DNA of 64,000 nucleotides from Chromohalobacter sp. 296-RDG (GCF_029889885.1 NZ_JARANY010000004.1:85885-149884), one strand, 5' to 3'. Positions 1 through 10,406 are shown, counted from the stretch's first letter. Numbers and translations: made by a program. Notes: generated by a model not told the origin, from the sequence alone.

Positions 1-304
1 CCGATACGATGGCGATGCGTGCCCAGACACTCTTGCGATTGAATGCCTGCGCTTGCTCCTCCGGCGCCACCGGGCCCTCACGCTCGTCGAGCATCTTGAC
101 GTAGCCACCCAGCGGTATCGCCGCCACGGCGAACTCCGTGCCATGGCGATCGACACGCGACCATAGCGGCTTGCCGAAGCCCACCGAGAAACGCAGCACC
201 TTGACACCACAACGTCGCGCAACCCAGAAATGGCCGTATTCGTGAAAGGTGATCAACAACCCCAGCACCACGATCACTGCCAGCAGATTCTCAATCACGC
301 CCAT
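1..304 (-). CDS. rseP: Site-2 protease RseP, N-terminal part (cut by window edge)
   Basis: Intramembrane zinc metalloprotease that performs the second cleavage of anti-sigma factor RseA in the envelope-stress (sigma-E) cascade. Only about the first 101 residues are in the window. The ATG at 304 opens a hydrophobic first membrane segment that carries the zinc motif HEYGH at residues 21-25, followed by the family-typical [11 protein letters not shown] stretch near residue 70. It follows dxr in the same direction with a 39-bp gap, the same dxr-rseP order as in E. coli. The HExxH placement and the context make the call firm, although the C-terminal catalytic aspartate and PDZ domains are not visible. 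Confidence 0.93.
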   Translation of the reverse strand, partial: MGVIENLLAVIVVLGLLITFHEYGHFWVARRCGVKVLRFSVGFGKPLWSRVDRHGTEFAVAAIPLGGYVKMLDEREGPVAPEEQAQAFNRKSVWARIAIVS

Positions 305-343
305 GGGGTCGCCCTCCTTCCTGCGGCTTGCCAAGTCCGCACA

Positions 344-1549
344 TCATGACGTGAACCGCGTCAATTGCCGTTCGGCCTCGCGTCGCGCCGCCTCGTCCGC
401 AGCCAGCACCGCGCTCAACTCATGCGCCGAATGTACCTCACAAGCCTCACAGACCGCCGCCACCAGGCGTGGAATATCCACGAACCCTAGCCGTGCGTCG
501 AGAAACGCTTCCACCGCTACTTCATTGGCGGCATTGAGCGTGGCCGGGGCAGTACCGCCCACCGCCATCGCCTCACGAGCGAGACGCAGACAAGGGAAGC
601 GTGCTTCATCGGGCGCCTCGAAATCGAGCCGCGCCACCTGAAACAGATCCAGCGGCGCCACGCCGGCATCGATGCGCTCGGGCCAAGCCAACCCATAGGC
701 GATCGGCGTACGCATATCGGGATTGCCCAACTGCGCGATCACCGAACCGTCACTATAGGCGGCCATGGAGTGAACGACGCTTTGCGGGTGCACCACGACT
801 TGAACCTGTTCCGGCTGCGCATCGAACAACCAGCATGCCTCGATCAGCTCGAGCCCCTTGTTCATCAGGGTGGCGCTATCCACCGAGATCTTGCGACCCA
901 TCGACCAATTGGGATGCGCACACGCCTGCTCCGGGGTCACGGCTTTCAATTGCGCCTGGGACCAGTCATGAAAGGGCCCCCCGGACGCGGTCAACAACAA
1001 CTGAGTCACGCCCTGGCGCGCTAACCCACCACGATGCTCGGTGGGTAGACACTGATAAATGGCATTATGTTCAGAATCGATGGGCAACAATATCGCGCCA
1101 TGACGTTCGACGGCCTCCATGAACAGCGCGCCGGACATCACCAGGGCTTCCTTGTTGGCGAGCAGCACGCGCTTGCCGGCGCGTACCGCAGCCAGTGTCG
1201 GCATCAAGCCGGCCGCCCCCATGATGGCAGCCATCACCACCTCGCTGTCGGCACTTCCAGCGACTTCCGATAACGCCGCCTCGCCGGCGCGCACTTGGGT
1301 ATCGATGCCGACCTCGGCGAGCGCATCACGCAACCAGGCAGCGTCGCGTTCCTCGCCAAGCACCGCGACTTCGGGGCGATGAACCAAGCACTGATCGCGC
1401 AGCGTTTCGCGCGAACGATAGGCGGTCAAGGCATGCAGCCGATAACGTTGGGGATGACGGGCAATGACATCGAGAGTGCTCTTGCCGATGGAGCCGGTGG
1501 CTCCAAGCACGGTCACACGTTGTATCCGAGCGCAATCGGCATATTCCAT
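344..1549 (-). CDS. dxr: 1-deoxy-D-xylulose 5-phosphate reductoisomerase
   Basis: Second enzyme of the MEP isoprenoid pathway: it converts DXP to 2-C-methyl-erythritol 4-phosphate using NADPH and a divalent metal. The 401-residue protein has the NADPH loop GATGSIG at 16-22, ANKE at 131-134, the metal/substrate region LPIDSEHN near 156-162 (D158, E160), and the downstream [13 protein letters not shown] active-site segment. Length is normal for the family. It starts 8 bp after the cdsA stop, so the two are probably co-transcribed in the uppS-cdsA-dxr-rseP run, which joins isoprenoid precursor supply with carrier lipid and phospholipid synthesis. Confidence 0.97.
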   Translation of the reverse strand: MEYADCARIQRVTVLGATGSIGKSTLDVIARHPQRYRLHALTAYRSRETLRDQCLVHRPEVAVLGEERDAAWLRDALAEVGIDTQVRAGEAALSEVAGSADSEVVMAAIMGAAGLMPTLAAVRAGKRVLLANKEALVMSGALFMEAVERHGAILLPIDSEHNAIYQCLPTEHRGGLARQGVTQLLLTASGGPFHDWSQAQLKAVTPEQACAHPNWSMGRKISVDSATLMNKGLELIEACWLFDAQPEQVQVVVHPQSVVHSMAAYSDGSVIAQLGNPDMRTPIAYGLAWPERIDAGVAPLDLFQVARLDFEAPDEARFPCLRLAREAMAVGGTAPATLNAANEVAVEAFLDARLGFVDIPRLVAAVCEACEVHSAHELSAVLAADEAARREAERQLTRFTS

Positions 1550-1557
1550 GCGTCACC

Positions 1558-2361
1558 TCAGCCCAACCATGGGCGCAACAATACGAAAAGCGGAATCGCG
1601 GCAATCAAGCTGTCGATGCGATCGAGCACACCACCATGCCCGGGCAGCAGGCAGCTCGAATCCTTCAAGCCGCGCTGACGCTTGAGCATGCTTTCGAACA
1701 GATCGCCCAGCACCGATATCAACACCACCGGCAGCGCCAACACCATCAGCCACAACGCATCACCGGCGGCCATTCCCTGCCACTGCGCGAAAACCAGAGC
1801 CAGCACCGCCACCGCCGCCATACCGCCATAGACACCTTCCCAGGACTTTCCGGGGCTCACGTGTGCGGCCAGCTTGCGGCGCCCGAACGCACGCCCCGCG
1901 AAGTAGGCACCGATATCCGCCACCCAGATCAACAGCAGCACGAACAGCAGCCATGCCGCGCCGTCGCCGCGCAATTGAATGAAGCCGACCCAGCACGGTA
2001 GCAGCACCCACAGGCCCATGCCCAGGCGCACCGCACGACCTTGCCATTGCGCGTATTGTTGAGGATAGCGCACCACCCAATAGAGATTGGCCAGCCAACC
2101 CAGCATACCCAGCCACAACGGCCAGGACTGATGCACTGCACCACTTAGCCCTAGAAGAAGCAGCGCCACGGCACAGGCAGCGGCAAAGGCTAGTCGCGGC
2201 ACCTGGCGCTCGAAACCAGCCAGGTTGGCCCACTCCCAGGCACCGATCAGTACGATCGCGCCCGTGAACAAGGCAAAAGGGAGACCCGTAAGCCCAAACA
2301 AGCCAAGCAGTGCCAATGGCGCCAGAACCAACGCAGTAAGAATACGTTGCCTAAGCACCAT
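1558..2361 (-). CDS. cdsA: Phosphatidate cytidylyltransferase
   Basis: Integral membrane enzyme making CDP-diacylglycerol from phosphatidic acid and CTP, the common precursor of the membrane phospholipids. The 267-residue protein has multiple hydrophobic segments and ends with the CdsA signature at about residues 224-251 (S-x-L-K-R, K-D, LPGHGGVLDRID). Its start overlaps the end of uppS by 11 bp, which implies translational coupling. Order and spacing match the conserved uppS-cdsA-dxr block of gammaproteobacteria. Confidence 0.96.
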   Translation of the reverse strand: MVLRQRILTALVLAPLALLGLFGLTGLPFALFTGAIVLIGAWEWANLAGFERQVPRLAFAAACAVALLLLGLSGAVHQSWPLWLGMLGWLANLYWVVRYPQQYAQWQGRAVRLGMGLWVLLPCWVGFIQLRGDGAAWLLFVLLLIWVADIGAYFAGRAFGRRKLAAHVSPGKSWEGVYGGMAAVAVLALVFAQWQGMAAGDALWLMVLALPVVLISVLGDLFESMLKRQRGLKDSSCLLPGHGGVLDRIDSLIAAIPLFVLLRPWLG

Positions 2362-3109
2362 GCGCCTCGACTTGTTCAGGGGACATGCCGAAACGGCGCT
2401 GGCGCTCTGTGTAGGCGCTCAGCGCGGCATCGAATGCCTCGGCACCGAAATCCGGCCACAGCTCGGGAGTGAAATAGAATTCCGCGTAGGCCAGCTGCCA
2501 CAACAAGAAGTTGGAAATCCTTTGTTCACCGCTGGTGCGGATGCACAAGTCGACGGGTGCTTCATCGGCCAGACTGATTTCAGCGCCAAGTGCTTCCTCG
2601 TCAATGGCGTCGGGTACCAACTCCCCCGCCGAGACCCGTTGCGCCAACCGCCGCGCGGCACGCGTCATGTCCCAGCGGCCGCCATAATTGGCCGCGATCA
2701 CCAGGTGAAGCCCCTGGTTGTCACGGGTCATGGTCTCGGCACGTTCGATATATTGCTGAATGGACGTGGAAAATCCCTCGCGCTGGCCGATCACCGATAA
2801 ACGAACGCCGTGGCCATGAAGCTTTTTAACCTCGCGCTTGAGGGCGATCAGGAACAGCTCCATCAGCGCGTCAACCTCGGAGGCAGGGCGTTTCCAGTTC
2901 TCGCTGGAGAAGGCGAACAAGGTCAGTGTACCGATACCACGCTCGGCGGCACGGCGGATCACTGCACGCACCGACTCGACACCCGCGCGATGTCCGCGGA
3001 TGCCGGACAGCCCATGTGCACGCGCCCAGCGATTGTTACCATCCATGATGACCGCCACATGGCGTGGCAGTTCGCCCGTACGGGGTGGAGAAAACGGCTG
3101 TGAGGTCAT
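2351..3109 (-). CDS. uppS: Undecaprenyl diphosphate synthase
   Basis: Cis-prenyltransferase that adds eight isopentenyl units to farnesyl-PP, producing the C55 carrier for peptidoglycan and O-antigen. MDGNNRWA, with the catalytic Asp at residue 23, and the FAFSSENW block are present; the C-terminal RTSGEQRISNF substrate-binding motif is also visible. I chose the ATG at 3109 (252 aa), which gives a typical short leader before PRHVAVIMDGN. An in-frame ATG at 3124 would add five residues and has no better ribosome site. The 3' end overlaps cdsA. Confidence 0.95.
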   Translation of the reverse strand: MTSQPFSPPRTGELPRHVAVIMDGNNRWARAHGLSGIRGHRAGVESVRAVIRRAAERGIGTLTLFAFSSENWKRPASEVDALMELFLIALKREVKKLHGHGVRLSVIGQREGFSTSIQQYIERAETMTRDNQGLHLVIAANYGGRWDMTRAARRLAQRVSAGELVPDAIDEEALGAEISLADEAPVDLCIRTSGEQRISNFLLWQLAYAEFYFTPELWPDFGAEAFDAALSAYTERQRRFGMSPEQVEAHGA

Positions 3110-3159
3110 GGGATCCCGTATCATGGAGGTCGACGGAAGCGCGTCCCGACGGTCACCTC

Positions 3160-3717
3160 TCAGACCTGCAAAAGGTCGTGTTCCTTATTTTCCAGAAGCT
3201 TGTCGATCTCAGCGACATACTTGTCGGTCATCTTCTGGATCTCATCGATGGCGTGATGTTCATCGTCTTCGGTGACCTCTTTCTTCTTGAGGAGCCCCTT
3301 GAGATCACCGTTGGCATCACGCCGAACGTTGCGGATCGCGACGCGCGCGTTTTCCGCCTCGCCACGCGCCTGCTTGATATAATTGCGGCGCGTTTCCTCG
3401 GTCAGCGGCGGCAAAGGCACACGAATCACGTTACCCGCAGCGGCGGGATTGAGGCCCAGATCGGCGGTCATGATGGCCTTCTCGACCTTGGGCACCATGC
3501 TCTTTTCCCACGGCATTACCGCCAGGGTCCGCGCGTCTTCCACATTGACGCTCGCCACCTGATTGAGCGGCATGTCGGCGCCGTAATAATTCACATGCAC
3601 CGCATCCAACAAGCTGGGATGCGCGCGCCCGGTGCGGATCTTGTGAAAATTGGCGTTCATCGCCTCGACGCTTTTCTTCATGCGCGCGTCGGCGTCTTTC
3701 TTGATATCGTTGATCAC
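3160..3717 (-). CDS. frr: Ribosome recycling factor
   Basis: Splits post-termination ribosomes together with EF-G. The 185-residue product matches the family length and carries the conserved [12 protein letters not shown] segment near residue 27 and the [11 protein letters not shown] segment in the middle. It lies only 4 bp downstream of pyrH, so the two are surely co-transcribed, as in most proteobacteria (pyrH-frr). Confidence 0.97.
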   Translation of the reverse strand: MINDIKKDADARMKKSVEAMNANFHKIRTGRAHPSLLDAVHVNYYGADMPLNQVASVNVEDARTLAVMPWEKSMVPKVEKAIMTADLGLNPAAAGNVIRVPLPPLTEETRRNYIKQARGEAENARVAIRNVRRDANGDLKGLLKKKEVTEDDEHHAIDEIQKMTDKYVAEIDKLLENKEHDLLQV

Positions 3718-3721
3718 TGTT

Positions 3722-4483
3722 TCAACCTCTATCTACCAGCGTTCCTTCCTTGCCCCCAACCACGAGGTTGAGCAAGGCCCCCGGCTTGGTCATATCGAAC
3801 ACGCGCACCGGCATGTCATGGTCCCGCACCAAGCAGATAGCGGTCAAATCCATCACGCCGAGCTTCTGATCGAGCACGTCGTCGTAGGAGAGACGTTCGT
3901 ACTTGGCGGCATCGCTTTGCTTGACCGGATCCTTGTTGTAAACGCCATCCACCTTGGTAGCCTTGAGCACCACATTGGCATCGATCTCGATACCGCGCAG
4001 GCAGGCCGCCGAGTCGGTAGTGAAGAAGGGGTTGCCGGTGCCGGCAGAGAAAATCACCACGTCACCCGACGTAAGGTGACGGATGGCGGTACGCCGATCG
4101 TAATGCTCGACGACGCCACTCATGGGAATCGCCGACATTACCCGCGAGCGAATATTGGAACGCTCCAGAGCGTCGCGCATCGCCAAAGCGTTCATGACAG
4201 TGGCCAGCATGCCCATGTGATCGCCGGTAACACGCTCCATACCCGCAGCGTGTAGCGCCGCCCCACGGAACAGATTGCCGCCGCCGACCACGATCCCCAC
4301 CTGGACCCCGATCCCGACCAACTGGCCGATTTCCAGCGCCATACGGTCGAGCACCTGGGGATCGATGCCGAACTCGTGCTCGCCCGTCAGGGCTTCGCCG
4401 GACAGTTTCAACAGAATGCGCTTGTACTTCGACTTCTCGTTACGCTCCTGGGAAGCGGCGTTACGATCGGTGGGAACAGACAT
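3722..4483 (-). CDS. pyrH: UMP kinase
   Basis: Phosphorylates UMP to UDP; a hexameric amino-acid-kinase-fold enzyme, GTP-activated and UTP-inhibited in relatives. The phosphate-binding LKLSGEAL lies at residues 25-32, with GGGNLFRG and the C-terminal FDMTKPG segment also present. The frame is open further upstream, but the ATG at 4483 is preceded by GAGGAG at correct spacing and gives 253 residues. About 16-20 residues precede the conserved core, slightly longer than in E. coli. Directly upstream of frr. Confidence 0.96.
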   Translation of the reverse strand: MSVPTDRNAASQERNEKSKYKRILLKLSGEALTGEHEFGIDPQVLDRMALEIGQLVGIGVQVGIVVGGGNLFRGAALHAAGMERVTGDHMGMLATVMNALAMRDALERSNIRSRVMSAIPMSGVVEHYDRRTAIRHLTSGDVVIFSAGTGNPFFTTDSAACLRGIEIDANVVLKATKVDGVYNKDPVKQSDAAKYERLSYDDVLDQKLGVMDLTAICLVRDHDMPVRVFDMTKPGALLNLVVGGKEGTLVDRG

Positions 4484-4560
4484 TCGGACTCTCCTCGTCT
4501 CAGCGGACTGTATCGGCGTGGGTAGGAATGGCTCGGCCAGACAACGGCCGGATACGCGAA

Positions 4561-4582
4561 GGCGTGCGCAACCGCGCACGCC
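4561..4582 (-). terminator. Perfect 9-bp inverted repeat between tsf and pyrH
   Basis: GGCGTGCGC, a four-base loop, then GCGCACGCC in the tsf-pyrH spacer. The stem is perfect and GC-rich but no T-run follows on the minus strand, so it may be a pause/partial terminator or a processing hairpin lowering pyrH-frr expression relative to tsf rather than a full terminator. Confidence 0.45.
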
Positions 4583-4607
4583 AACGACAGTACAAGCACA
4601 TGGCAGC

Positions 4608-5477
4608 TTAGCTGCGACGCGCCTGATCCATGACTTCCTGAGCGAAGTCGACTTCTTCCTTCTCGATGCCTTCACCCACTTCGAAGCGAGTGAAGCTGAC
4701 CACTTCGCCACCTGCGGCCTTCACGTATTCGGCCACGGTCTGATTGGGATCCTTGACGAAAGACTGCTGCGTCAAGCTGTTTTCGGCCAGGTACTTCTTC
4801 AAGCGCCCCTGGACCATCTTTTCGGCGATTTCCGCCGGCTTGCCGGCCATGTCCGGCTGCGCCAGGATGATCGCCTTTTCGCTGTCCAGCTCCGCCTGGG
4901 GCATATCTTCCGAATGAGAAACACTCGGATTGATTGCCGCCACGTGCATGGCAATATCCTTGGCCACATCGGCATTGCCGGCACTGAGGACGGTCAGCAC
5001 GCCGATGCGACCACCGTGCACATAGGCACCCACGACACCGCCTTGCGGAGCATCGATGACCACCGCACGGCGCACGCTGATATTTTCGCCGATCTTCTGC
5101 ACCAGCTGTTGACGCGCGTCTTCCAGCCCACCTTCCATCAGGCTCGCCACGTCCTCGCTCTTGGTTTCGAACACCTTGGCGATGACCTGGTCGGTGAAGG
5201 CGGTGAAGTTATCGTCACGCGCCACGAAATCGGTCTCGGAGTTGACCTCGAGCATCACCCCGTAAGAACCGTCGTCGGCGACACGCGTCACCACGGCCCC
5301 TTCGGCTGCCGTACGGTCGGCTTTCTTGGCCGCTTTAAGGCCGGAGTTCTTGCGCAGGTTTTCGATGGCGGTTTCGATTTCACCGTCAGCTTCGGTAAGC
5401 GCTTTCTTGCACTCCATCATGCCAAGGCCGGTGCGCTCGCGCAGTTCCTTGACCAGAGATGCGCTGATAGCTGCCAT
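4608..5477 (-). CDS. tsf: Elongation factor Ts
   Basis: Guanine-nucleotide exchange factor for EF-Tu. The 289-residue protein shows the N-terminal UBA-like domain with [15 protein letters not shown] at about 13-27, the conserved ETDFVARD at about residue 80 and a complete dimerisation/C-terminal domain. It follows rpsB after a 265-bp spacer containing a strong hairpin terminator, so its level is probably set by partial read-through from the rpsB promoter. Confidence 0.97.
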   Translation of the reverse strand: MAAISASLVKELRERTGLGMMECKKALTEADGEIETAIENLRKNSGLKAAKKADRTAAEGAVVTRVADDGSYGVMLEVNSETDFVARDDNFTAFTDQVIAKVFETKSEDVASLMEGGLEDARQQLVQKIGENISVRRAVVIDAPQGGVVGAYVHGGRIGVLTVLSAGNADVAKDIAMHVAAINPSVSHSEDMPQAELDSEKAIILAQPDMAGKPAEIAEKMVQGRLKKYLAENSLTQQSFVKDPNQTVAEYVKAAGGEVVSFTRFEVGEGIEKEEVDFAQEVMDQARRS

Positions 5478-5640
5478 GGTAAATACCTCTGAATGTGGTT
5501 CGACGTCTGGTGGAAACGCTGCCTCGTCGCCGGTACGGCTTGAGCGTGAATTGGCGTGAAATGCACGCGCGGCGCACGACCAGCATCTCCTTTGAATGAA
5601 GAATTTCTTCAGGGTTCACCGCCCTTGCATCCGGACGGTG

Positions 5641-5664
5641 AAAAGGGGGCTTGAGCCCCCTTTT
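5641..5664 (-). terminator. Intrinsic terminator/attenuator between rpsB and tsf
   Basis: AAAAGGGGGC and GCCCCCTTTT flank a four-base loop; both strands end in TTTT. Located inside the rpsB-tsf spacer, it is expected to act as the partial terminator that makes tsf expression lower than rpsB. Confidence 0.75.
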
Positions 5665-5742
5665 AGTCCGTACTGCGCCGCCTTCACGGGCTGTCTAGTG
5701 TCTCGTCGCTCGCGTGCGAGCGTCAGCACGGACCCGCCACCA

Positions 5743-6489
5743 TCACTCGGCAGCGGCTTCGTTCGCTTCGCTTGCCTCGTCGGTCACTTCGACGAACTCG
5801 CTAGCGCTGTTGCCCTTGGCCTGCACGCAGGCGTCGGCGACGGCCTGAGTGTAGATCTGAAGAGCGCGAATGGAGTCGTCGTTGCCCGGGATCACGTAGT
5901 CGACACCGTCCGGATTGGAGTTGGTATCGACGACACCGATGACCGGAATGCCCAACTTGTTGGCTTCGTTGATCGCGATGCGCTCGTGATCGACGTCGAT
6001 CACGAACATCGCGTCGGGAAGACCGCCCATGTCCTTGATACCGCCGACGCTACGCTCGAGCTTGTCTTGCTCGCGGGTCGCCATCAGGACTTCTTTCTTG
6101 GTCAGCTTCTCGAACGTGCCATCTTCATGCATGGCTTCAAGCTCGCGCAGACGCTTGATCGATACGCGAATGGTCTTGAAGTTCGTCAGCATGCCGCCCA
6201 ACCAGCGATGGTTGACGAACGGCTGACCAGCACGACGCGCCTCTTCCTTGACGATCTTGCTGGCGGCACGCTTGGTGCCGACGAACAAGATCTTGTTGTT
6301 GGACGCCACCATCTTTTCGACCACCGCGAGCGCGTCGTTCAGCGCCGGCAGCGTGTGCTCGAGGTTGATAATGTGGATCTTGTTGCGTGCACCAAAGATG
6401 TACTTGCTCATCTTCGGGTTCCAGTAACGGGTCTGGTGACCGAAGTGAGCGCCTGCCTTGAGCAGGTCACGCATATTGACTTGTACCAT
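5743..6489 (-). CDS. rpsB: 30S ribosomal protein S2
   Basis: Component of the small ribosomal subunit. From the ATG at 6489 the product is 248 residues, beginning [21 protein letters not shown], the canonical S2 amino terminus; the RWLGGML and PDAMFVIDV segments are present. AGGAGT lies seven bases ahead of this ATG, whereas the open frame extending upstream has no such site. The acidic C-terminal tail (many Glu and Ala) fits a halophile. Confidence 0.98.
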   Translation of the reverse strand: MVQVNMRDLLKAGAHFGHQTRYWNPKMSKYIFGARNKIHIINLEHTLPALNDALAVVEKMVASNNKILFVGTKRAASKIVKEEARRAGQPFVNHRWLGGMLTNFKTIRVSIKRLRELEAMHEDGTFEKLTKKEVLMATREQDKLERSVGGIKDMGGLPDAMFVIDVDHERIAINEANKLGIPVIGVVDTNSNPDGVDYVIPGNDDSIRALQIYTQAVADACVQAKGNSASEFVEVTDEASEANEAAAE

Positions 6490-6682
6490 GGATGACTCCT
6501 GAATCGGGTTAGGCCTCCATACACCCCATGGATCCGACCACGGCGGCACGCCTGCCGCCCCGGCACCCGGGACCATGTGACGGTGCATGTGTGTTTTCAA
6601 GGCGTTATCTTTCACCTACTATCTTCACCGCGCCAATGTTTCGGTCGAGCCGAACACGCTAGGCGGCGATTGCAGTAAAGCG
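6490..6682 (-). promoter_or_regulatory. rpsB 5' leader (probable S2 autoregulatory region)
   Basis: About 190 nt between a candidate promoter and rpsB, with GC-rich pairing such as GGCGGCA/TGCCGCC at 6542-6559. In other gammaproteobacteria the rpsB leader binds S2 and represses rpsB-tsf translation; length and structure fit, but I could not match the consensus fold by eye. The remaining stretch up to map (6698-6843) shows no gene and no clear map promoter. Confidence 0.4.
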
Positions 6683-6688
6683 CGCGGC

Positions 6689-6697
6689 TTTATACCA
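6689..6697 (-). promoter_or_regulatory. Extended -10 promoter for rpsB
   Basis: On the minus strand the sequence reads TGG-TATAAA, an extended -10 element about 200 bp upstream of rpsB; no good -35 is visible. It would produce the leader described above. Confidence 0.4.
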
Positions 6698-6843
6698 TAG
6701 ATCGACTCCAAGATGAAGTCGCTCCCGGTTACCGCGCTTGATGACTGCGCGCATATACCGCGTCTCGCGCCAGCCTGAGCGCCGAGACTATAGGCCAGGA
6801 GCCACCCCGACGCCAGACCCGAACCCTCCGAATTCGAGATCGC

Positions 6844-7635
6844 ATGAACATTCACATCAAGACCGCCGACGAAATCGAAAAAATGCGTGAAGCTGGCCGC
6901 CAGGCCGCTTCGGTACTTGAAATGATCACGCCGCATGTGGTGGCCGGCATCAGCACCGGCGAAGTCGATCGTCTGTGCCACGCATACATCGTGGACGAGC
7001 TCGGCTCCACTCCCGCGCCACTCAACTACCATGGCTTCCCCAAGGCGACCTGCACCTCGATCAACCATGTCGTCTGCCACGGCATTCCCGATTTCGCCAA
7101 GAAGCTCAAGAATGGCGACATCATGAACCTCGACATCACCGTAAAGACCGCCGACGGCTATCACGGTGACTCCAGCATGATGTTCGTTGTCGGCGAAAGC
7201 ATTCAGGGCGGACGCCTGGCACGCATCACCCAGGAATGCCTGTACAAGAGCATCGCCCAGGTACGCCCCGGCGTACACCTCTCCGAGCTGGCGCGCACGA
7301 TCCAGCAGCACGCCGAAAGCAATGGCTATTCGGTGGTGCGCGACTTCTGCGGCCACGGCATCGGTGCCGGTTTCCACGAGGATCCGCAGTTCCTGCATTA
7401 TGACGGCTACGAGCCCAGTGCCGACGCCGTACTGGCCGAAGGCATGTGCTTGACCATCGAGCCCATGATCAATGTCGGCGACTATCGCACCAAGGTGCTG
7501 CGCGACGGCTGGACGGCGGTGACCAAGGACAAGAGCCTGTCGGCCCAGTGGGAACACACGCTGCTGGTCACCGCGACCGGCGTCGAGGTACTCACCCTGC
7601 GTGGCGACGAAGACCTGAGCTTACTCGAGGCGTAA
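6844..7635 (+). CDS. map: Methionine aminopeptidase, type I
   Basis: Removes the initiator methionine from nascent proteins. The 263-residue enzyme contains all five metal-ligand positions in order: NLDITV and HGDSSM (two Asp), CGHGIGAGFHE (His), LTIEPM (Glu) and QWEHTLL (Glu), plus the upstream substrate histidine in NHVVCHG. It is divergent from rpsB, the standard gammaproteobacterial arrangement, and lies 55 bp before glnD. Confidence 0.97.
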   Translation: MNIHIKTADEIEKMREAGRQAASVLEMITPHVVAGISTGEVDRLCHAYIVDELGSTPAPLNYHGFPKATCTSINHVVCHGIPDFAKKLKNGDIMNLDITVKTADGYHGDSSMMFVVGESIQGGRLARITQECLYKSIAQVRPGVHLSELARTIQQHAESNGYSVVRDFCGHGIGAGFHEDPQFLHYDGYEPSADAVLAEGMCLTIEPMINVGDYRTKVLRDGWTAVTKDKSLSAQWEHTLLVTATGVEVLTLRGDEDLSLLEA

Positions 7636-7690
7636 GCAGTGCCGCCTGGCCGGTCACCCGACGTAACGCGCGAACAGGAGTGCCACGCGA

Positions 7691-10366
7691 ATGTTGCTTC
7701 ATCACTATCGCTTCGTGCCCGACGAGACGCTGTTCGATGCGTCCGCCTTCCGCGAAGCGCTAGCTGCCAGTCGCACACCGATCGCCGTATTCAAGGACGC
7801 GCTACGCGAGCTGCAAGCGAGCCTCGACGCACGCTTTCACGCCGGCAGCGACATTCGCGACCTGGTCCATGGCCGTGCCTGGTGCCTGGATCAGCTACTG
7901 AGCATCGCCTGGGAGCGTTATGACTGGCCAGACGATGGTATCGCCCTGCTCGCCGTCGGCGGTTATGGGCGCGGCGAGTTGCACCCGCATTCCGATATCG
8001 ACTTGTTGCTGCTTCTCGAACGCGACGACGATACGCTCTACCGCGAAGGCCTGACCGGCTTCATCACCTTTCTCTGGGACATCGGCCTGGAAATCGGCCA
8101 TAGCGTGCGCTCATTGGCCGATTGCGAGCGCGAGGCGCGCGCGGATCTCACGGTCATCACCAACCTGCTGGAATCACGCACCCTCGCCGGCCCCGAGCAC
8201 CTGCGCGAAACGATGCGCGGGCGCCTCTCCAACGAGACGATGTGGCCGAGCGACGCCTTCTTCGAGGCCAAGTGGCAGGAGCAGATCGCCCGTCACTATC
8301 GCTACAACAACTCCGAGTATCACCTCGAGCCCAACATCAAGAGCTCGCCGGGCGGACTACGCGACATCCAGATGATCGGATGGGTGGCCAAGCGCCACTT
8401 CGGCGAGTTGCGCTACGAGGACGTCGTCGCCCAGGGCTTCATGAACGACGCCGAGTTGCGCATTCTCAGCCAGGGCCAGTCCTTCTTGTGGCAGGTGCGC
8501 TATGCGCTGCACATGCTCAACGGCCGTGCCGAGGACCGTCTATTGTTCGACCATCAGAATACCATCGCCGAGCTATTCGGCTATCGCGACACGCCGGAGC
8601 GTCTCGCCGTCGAGCAGTTCATGAAGCGCTACTACCGTCATGTCACTGCGCTGGCGGGGCTCAACGACATGCTGCTTCAGCACTTCGACGAGGTCATCCT
8701 GCGCGCCCACGAGACCCCGGACATCACACCGCTCAACGCGCGCTTCGAGATTCTCGGCGGCTATATCCAGGTGCGCCATGCCAATGTGTTTCGCCACCGC
8801 CCCGGCGCCCTGCTCGAACTGTTCCTGTTGATGGCCCAGCACCCCGAGATCGAGGGTGTGCGTGCCGAGACCATCCGTCTGATCCGCGATCATCGCCACC
8901 TGATCGACGAGAGCTTTCGCGACGACCTGCGCCACCAGAGCCTGTTCATGGAACTGCTGCGCAGTGGAGGCAACATTCCGCGCCAACTGCGGCGCATGAA
9001 CCGCTACGGCATCCTCGGCAAGTACCTGCCCGAGTTCGGCCAGGCCGTGGGACTGATGCAGCACGACCTTTTCCACCTATATACCGTCGACGCCCACACC
9101 TTGCGTCTGCTGAAGTTCGTGCAACGCTTCCGCGAATCCGAAGGCCACGAGGATTTCCCCGTCGCTGCGACCCTGATTCATCAGTTGCCCAAGCTCGAAC
9201 TGCTGTGGATCGCCGGGCTCTATCACGACATCGGCAAGGGGCGCGGCGGCGATCATTCCGAACTCGGGGCCGTCGACGCTACCGCCTTCTGCGAGCGTCA
9301 TGGCCTCTCGGTGCGCGATACGCGCCTCGTGGCCTGGCTGATCGAACATCACCTGCTGATGTCCAAGACTGCCCAGAAGCGCGATATTTCCGACCCCGAC
9401 GTCATCCATGAATTCGCGCTGTCGATGCGTGACGAGGTCCATCTCGACTACCTCTACGTGCTCACCGTGGCCGATATCACCGCCACCAACCCTTCGCTGT
9501 GGAATGGCTGGCGCGCGGCCTTGTTGCGTCAACTGCATACCGAAACCAAGCGCGCCTTGCGGCGTGGTCTCGACCACGTCATCGACCGCGACGAATGGGC
9601 CCGCGAGTCGCGTGAAGAAGCCCGTGGCTTGCTCGGCACGGTGGGCATCGATGCCGCCAGCGCAGACGCCTTGTGGGCGTCGTTCGGCGACGATTATTTC
9701 CTGCAGTACGCGCCCAGCGAGATCATCTGGCAGACTCAAGGAATTCTCGAGCATCAGCCCTCGGAGCTGCCACTGATCCTCGCCAACGCGCCCACCGAGG
9801 ACATGGCCGAAGGCGGCACCAAGGTGTTCATCCATACCCGTTCGGTCAACGACCTGTTCGCCGCCACCGCCGCCGCCATGGAGCAACTGGGGCTGTCGAT
9901 CCACGACGCGCGCATCGCCACCTCCAGCAACGACTGGACGCTCAACACTTTCATCGTGCTCGACGACGACGGCGAACCGATTCGCGATCCGCAGCGTCTC
10001 GAGGAAATCCGCCATCATCTGGTGGAAGAACTCGACGACCCGGCCGACTATCCACGCATTGTCACACGCCACACCTCGCGCCAGCTCAAGCATTTCAAGG
10101 TACCCACCCGGGTCATGATCGAGCAGGACGAAGCCAACGCCCGCACTATCGTCGAACTCATTGCCCCCGACCGCCCCGGCCTGATGGCGCGCGTCGGACG
10201 CATCTTCATGGAGCAGGACATCGCCCTCTCGGCGGCCAAGATCGCCACCCTGGGCGAACGTGTCGAGGACGTCTTCTTCATCACCGACAAGGCCGGCGAG
10301 CCACTCACCGACCCCGATCGCCAGGCGCAACTGCGCGAGCGTCTGTGCGAGATGCTCGACGTCTGA
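7691..10366 (+). CDS. glnD: Bifunctional [protein-PII] uridylyltransferase/uridylyl-removing enzyme
   Basis: Primary nitrogen sensor: it uridylylates PII when glutamine is low and removes UMP when glutamine is high. Of 891 residues, the nucleotidyltransferase motif GGYGRGELHPHSDID is at 90-104, the HD motif YHDIGKGRGGDHS around residue 512 carries uridylyl-removing activity, and two ACT domains occupy roughly 705-780 and 815-885 (second with ELIAPDRPGLMARVG). Full length and intact. map-glnD-dapCD order is shared with E. coli and Pseudomonas. Confidence 0.97.
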   Translation: MLLHHYRFVPDETLFDASAFREALAASRTPIAVFKDALRELQASLDARFHAGSDIRDLVHGRAWCLDQLLSIAWERYDWPDDGIALLAVGGYGRGELHPHSDIDLLLLLERDDDTLYREGLTGFITFLWDIGLEIGHSVRSLADCEREARADLTVITNLLESRTLAGPEHLRETMRGRLSNETMWPSDAFFEAKWQEQIARHYRYNNSEYHLEPNIKSSPGGLRDIQMIGWVAKRHFGELRYEDVVAQGFMNDAELRILSQGQSFLWQVRYALHMLNGRAEDRLLFDHQNTIAELFGYRDTPERLAVEQFMKRYYRHVTALAGLNDMLLQHFDEVILRAHETPDITPLNARFEILGGYIQVRHANVFRHRPGALLELFLLMAQHPEIEGVRAETIRLIRDHRHLIDESFRDDLRHQSLFMELLRSGGNIPRQLRRMNRYGILGKYLPEFGQAVGLMQHDLFHLYTVDAHTLRLLKFVQRFRESEGHEDFPVAATLIHQLPKLELLWIAGLYHDIGKGRGGDHSELGAVDATAFCERHGLSVRDTRLVAWLIEHHLLMSKTAQKRDISDPDVIHEFALSMRDEVHLDYLYVLTVADITATNPSLWNGWRAALLRQLHTETKRALRRGLDHVIDRDEWARESREEARGLLGTVGIDAASADALWASFGDDYFLQYAPSEIIWQTQGILEHQPSELPLILANAPTEDMAEGGTKVFIHTRSVNDLFAATAAAMEQLGLSIHDARIATSSNDWTLNTFIVLDDDGEPIRDPQRLEEIRHHLVEELDDPADYPRIVTRHTSRQLKHFKVPTRVMIEQDEANARTIVELIAPDRPGLMARVGRIFMEQDIALSAAKIATLGERVEDVFFITDKAGEPLTDPDRQAQLRERLCEMLDV

Positions 10367-10377
10367 GCCACCCCCAT

Positions 10378-10406
10378 TTGAGGCCCTTGGCCGGCTTGCC
10401 TATAAT
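10378..10406 (+). promoter_or_regulatory. Sigma-70 promoter ahead of dapC
   Basis: TTGAGG (10378-10383), a 17-bp spacer and a perfect TATAAT (10401-10406), 77 bp before the dapC start. It begins just past the glnD stop, so the dap genes probably have their own promoter. Confidence 0.6.

Noticed and set aside
6625..7557. Long antisense open frame across map
   Set aside because: Mirror of a real gene in high-GC DNA; no ribosome site, no family resemblance, and map motifs are intact on the other strand.
9077..10330. 417-codon antisense frame inside glnD
   Set aside because: GC-driven shadow; glnD is full length with all domains.
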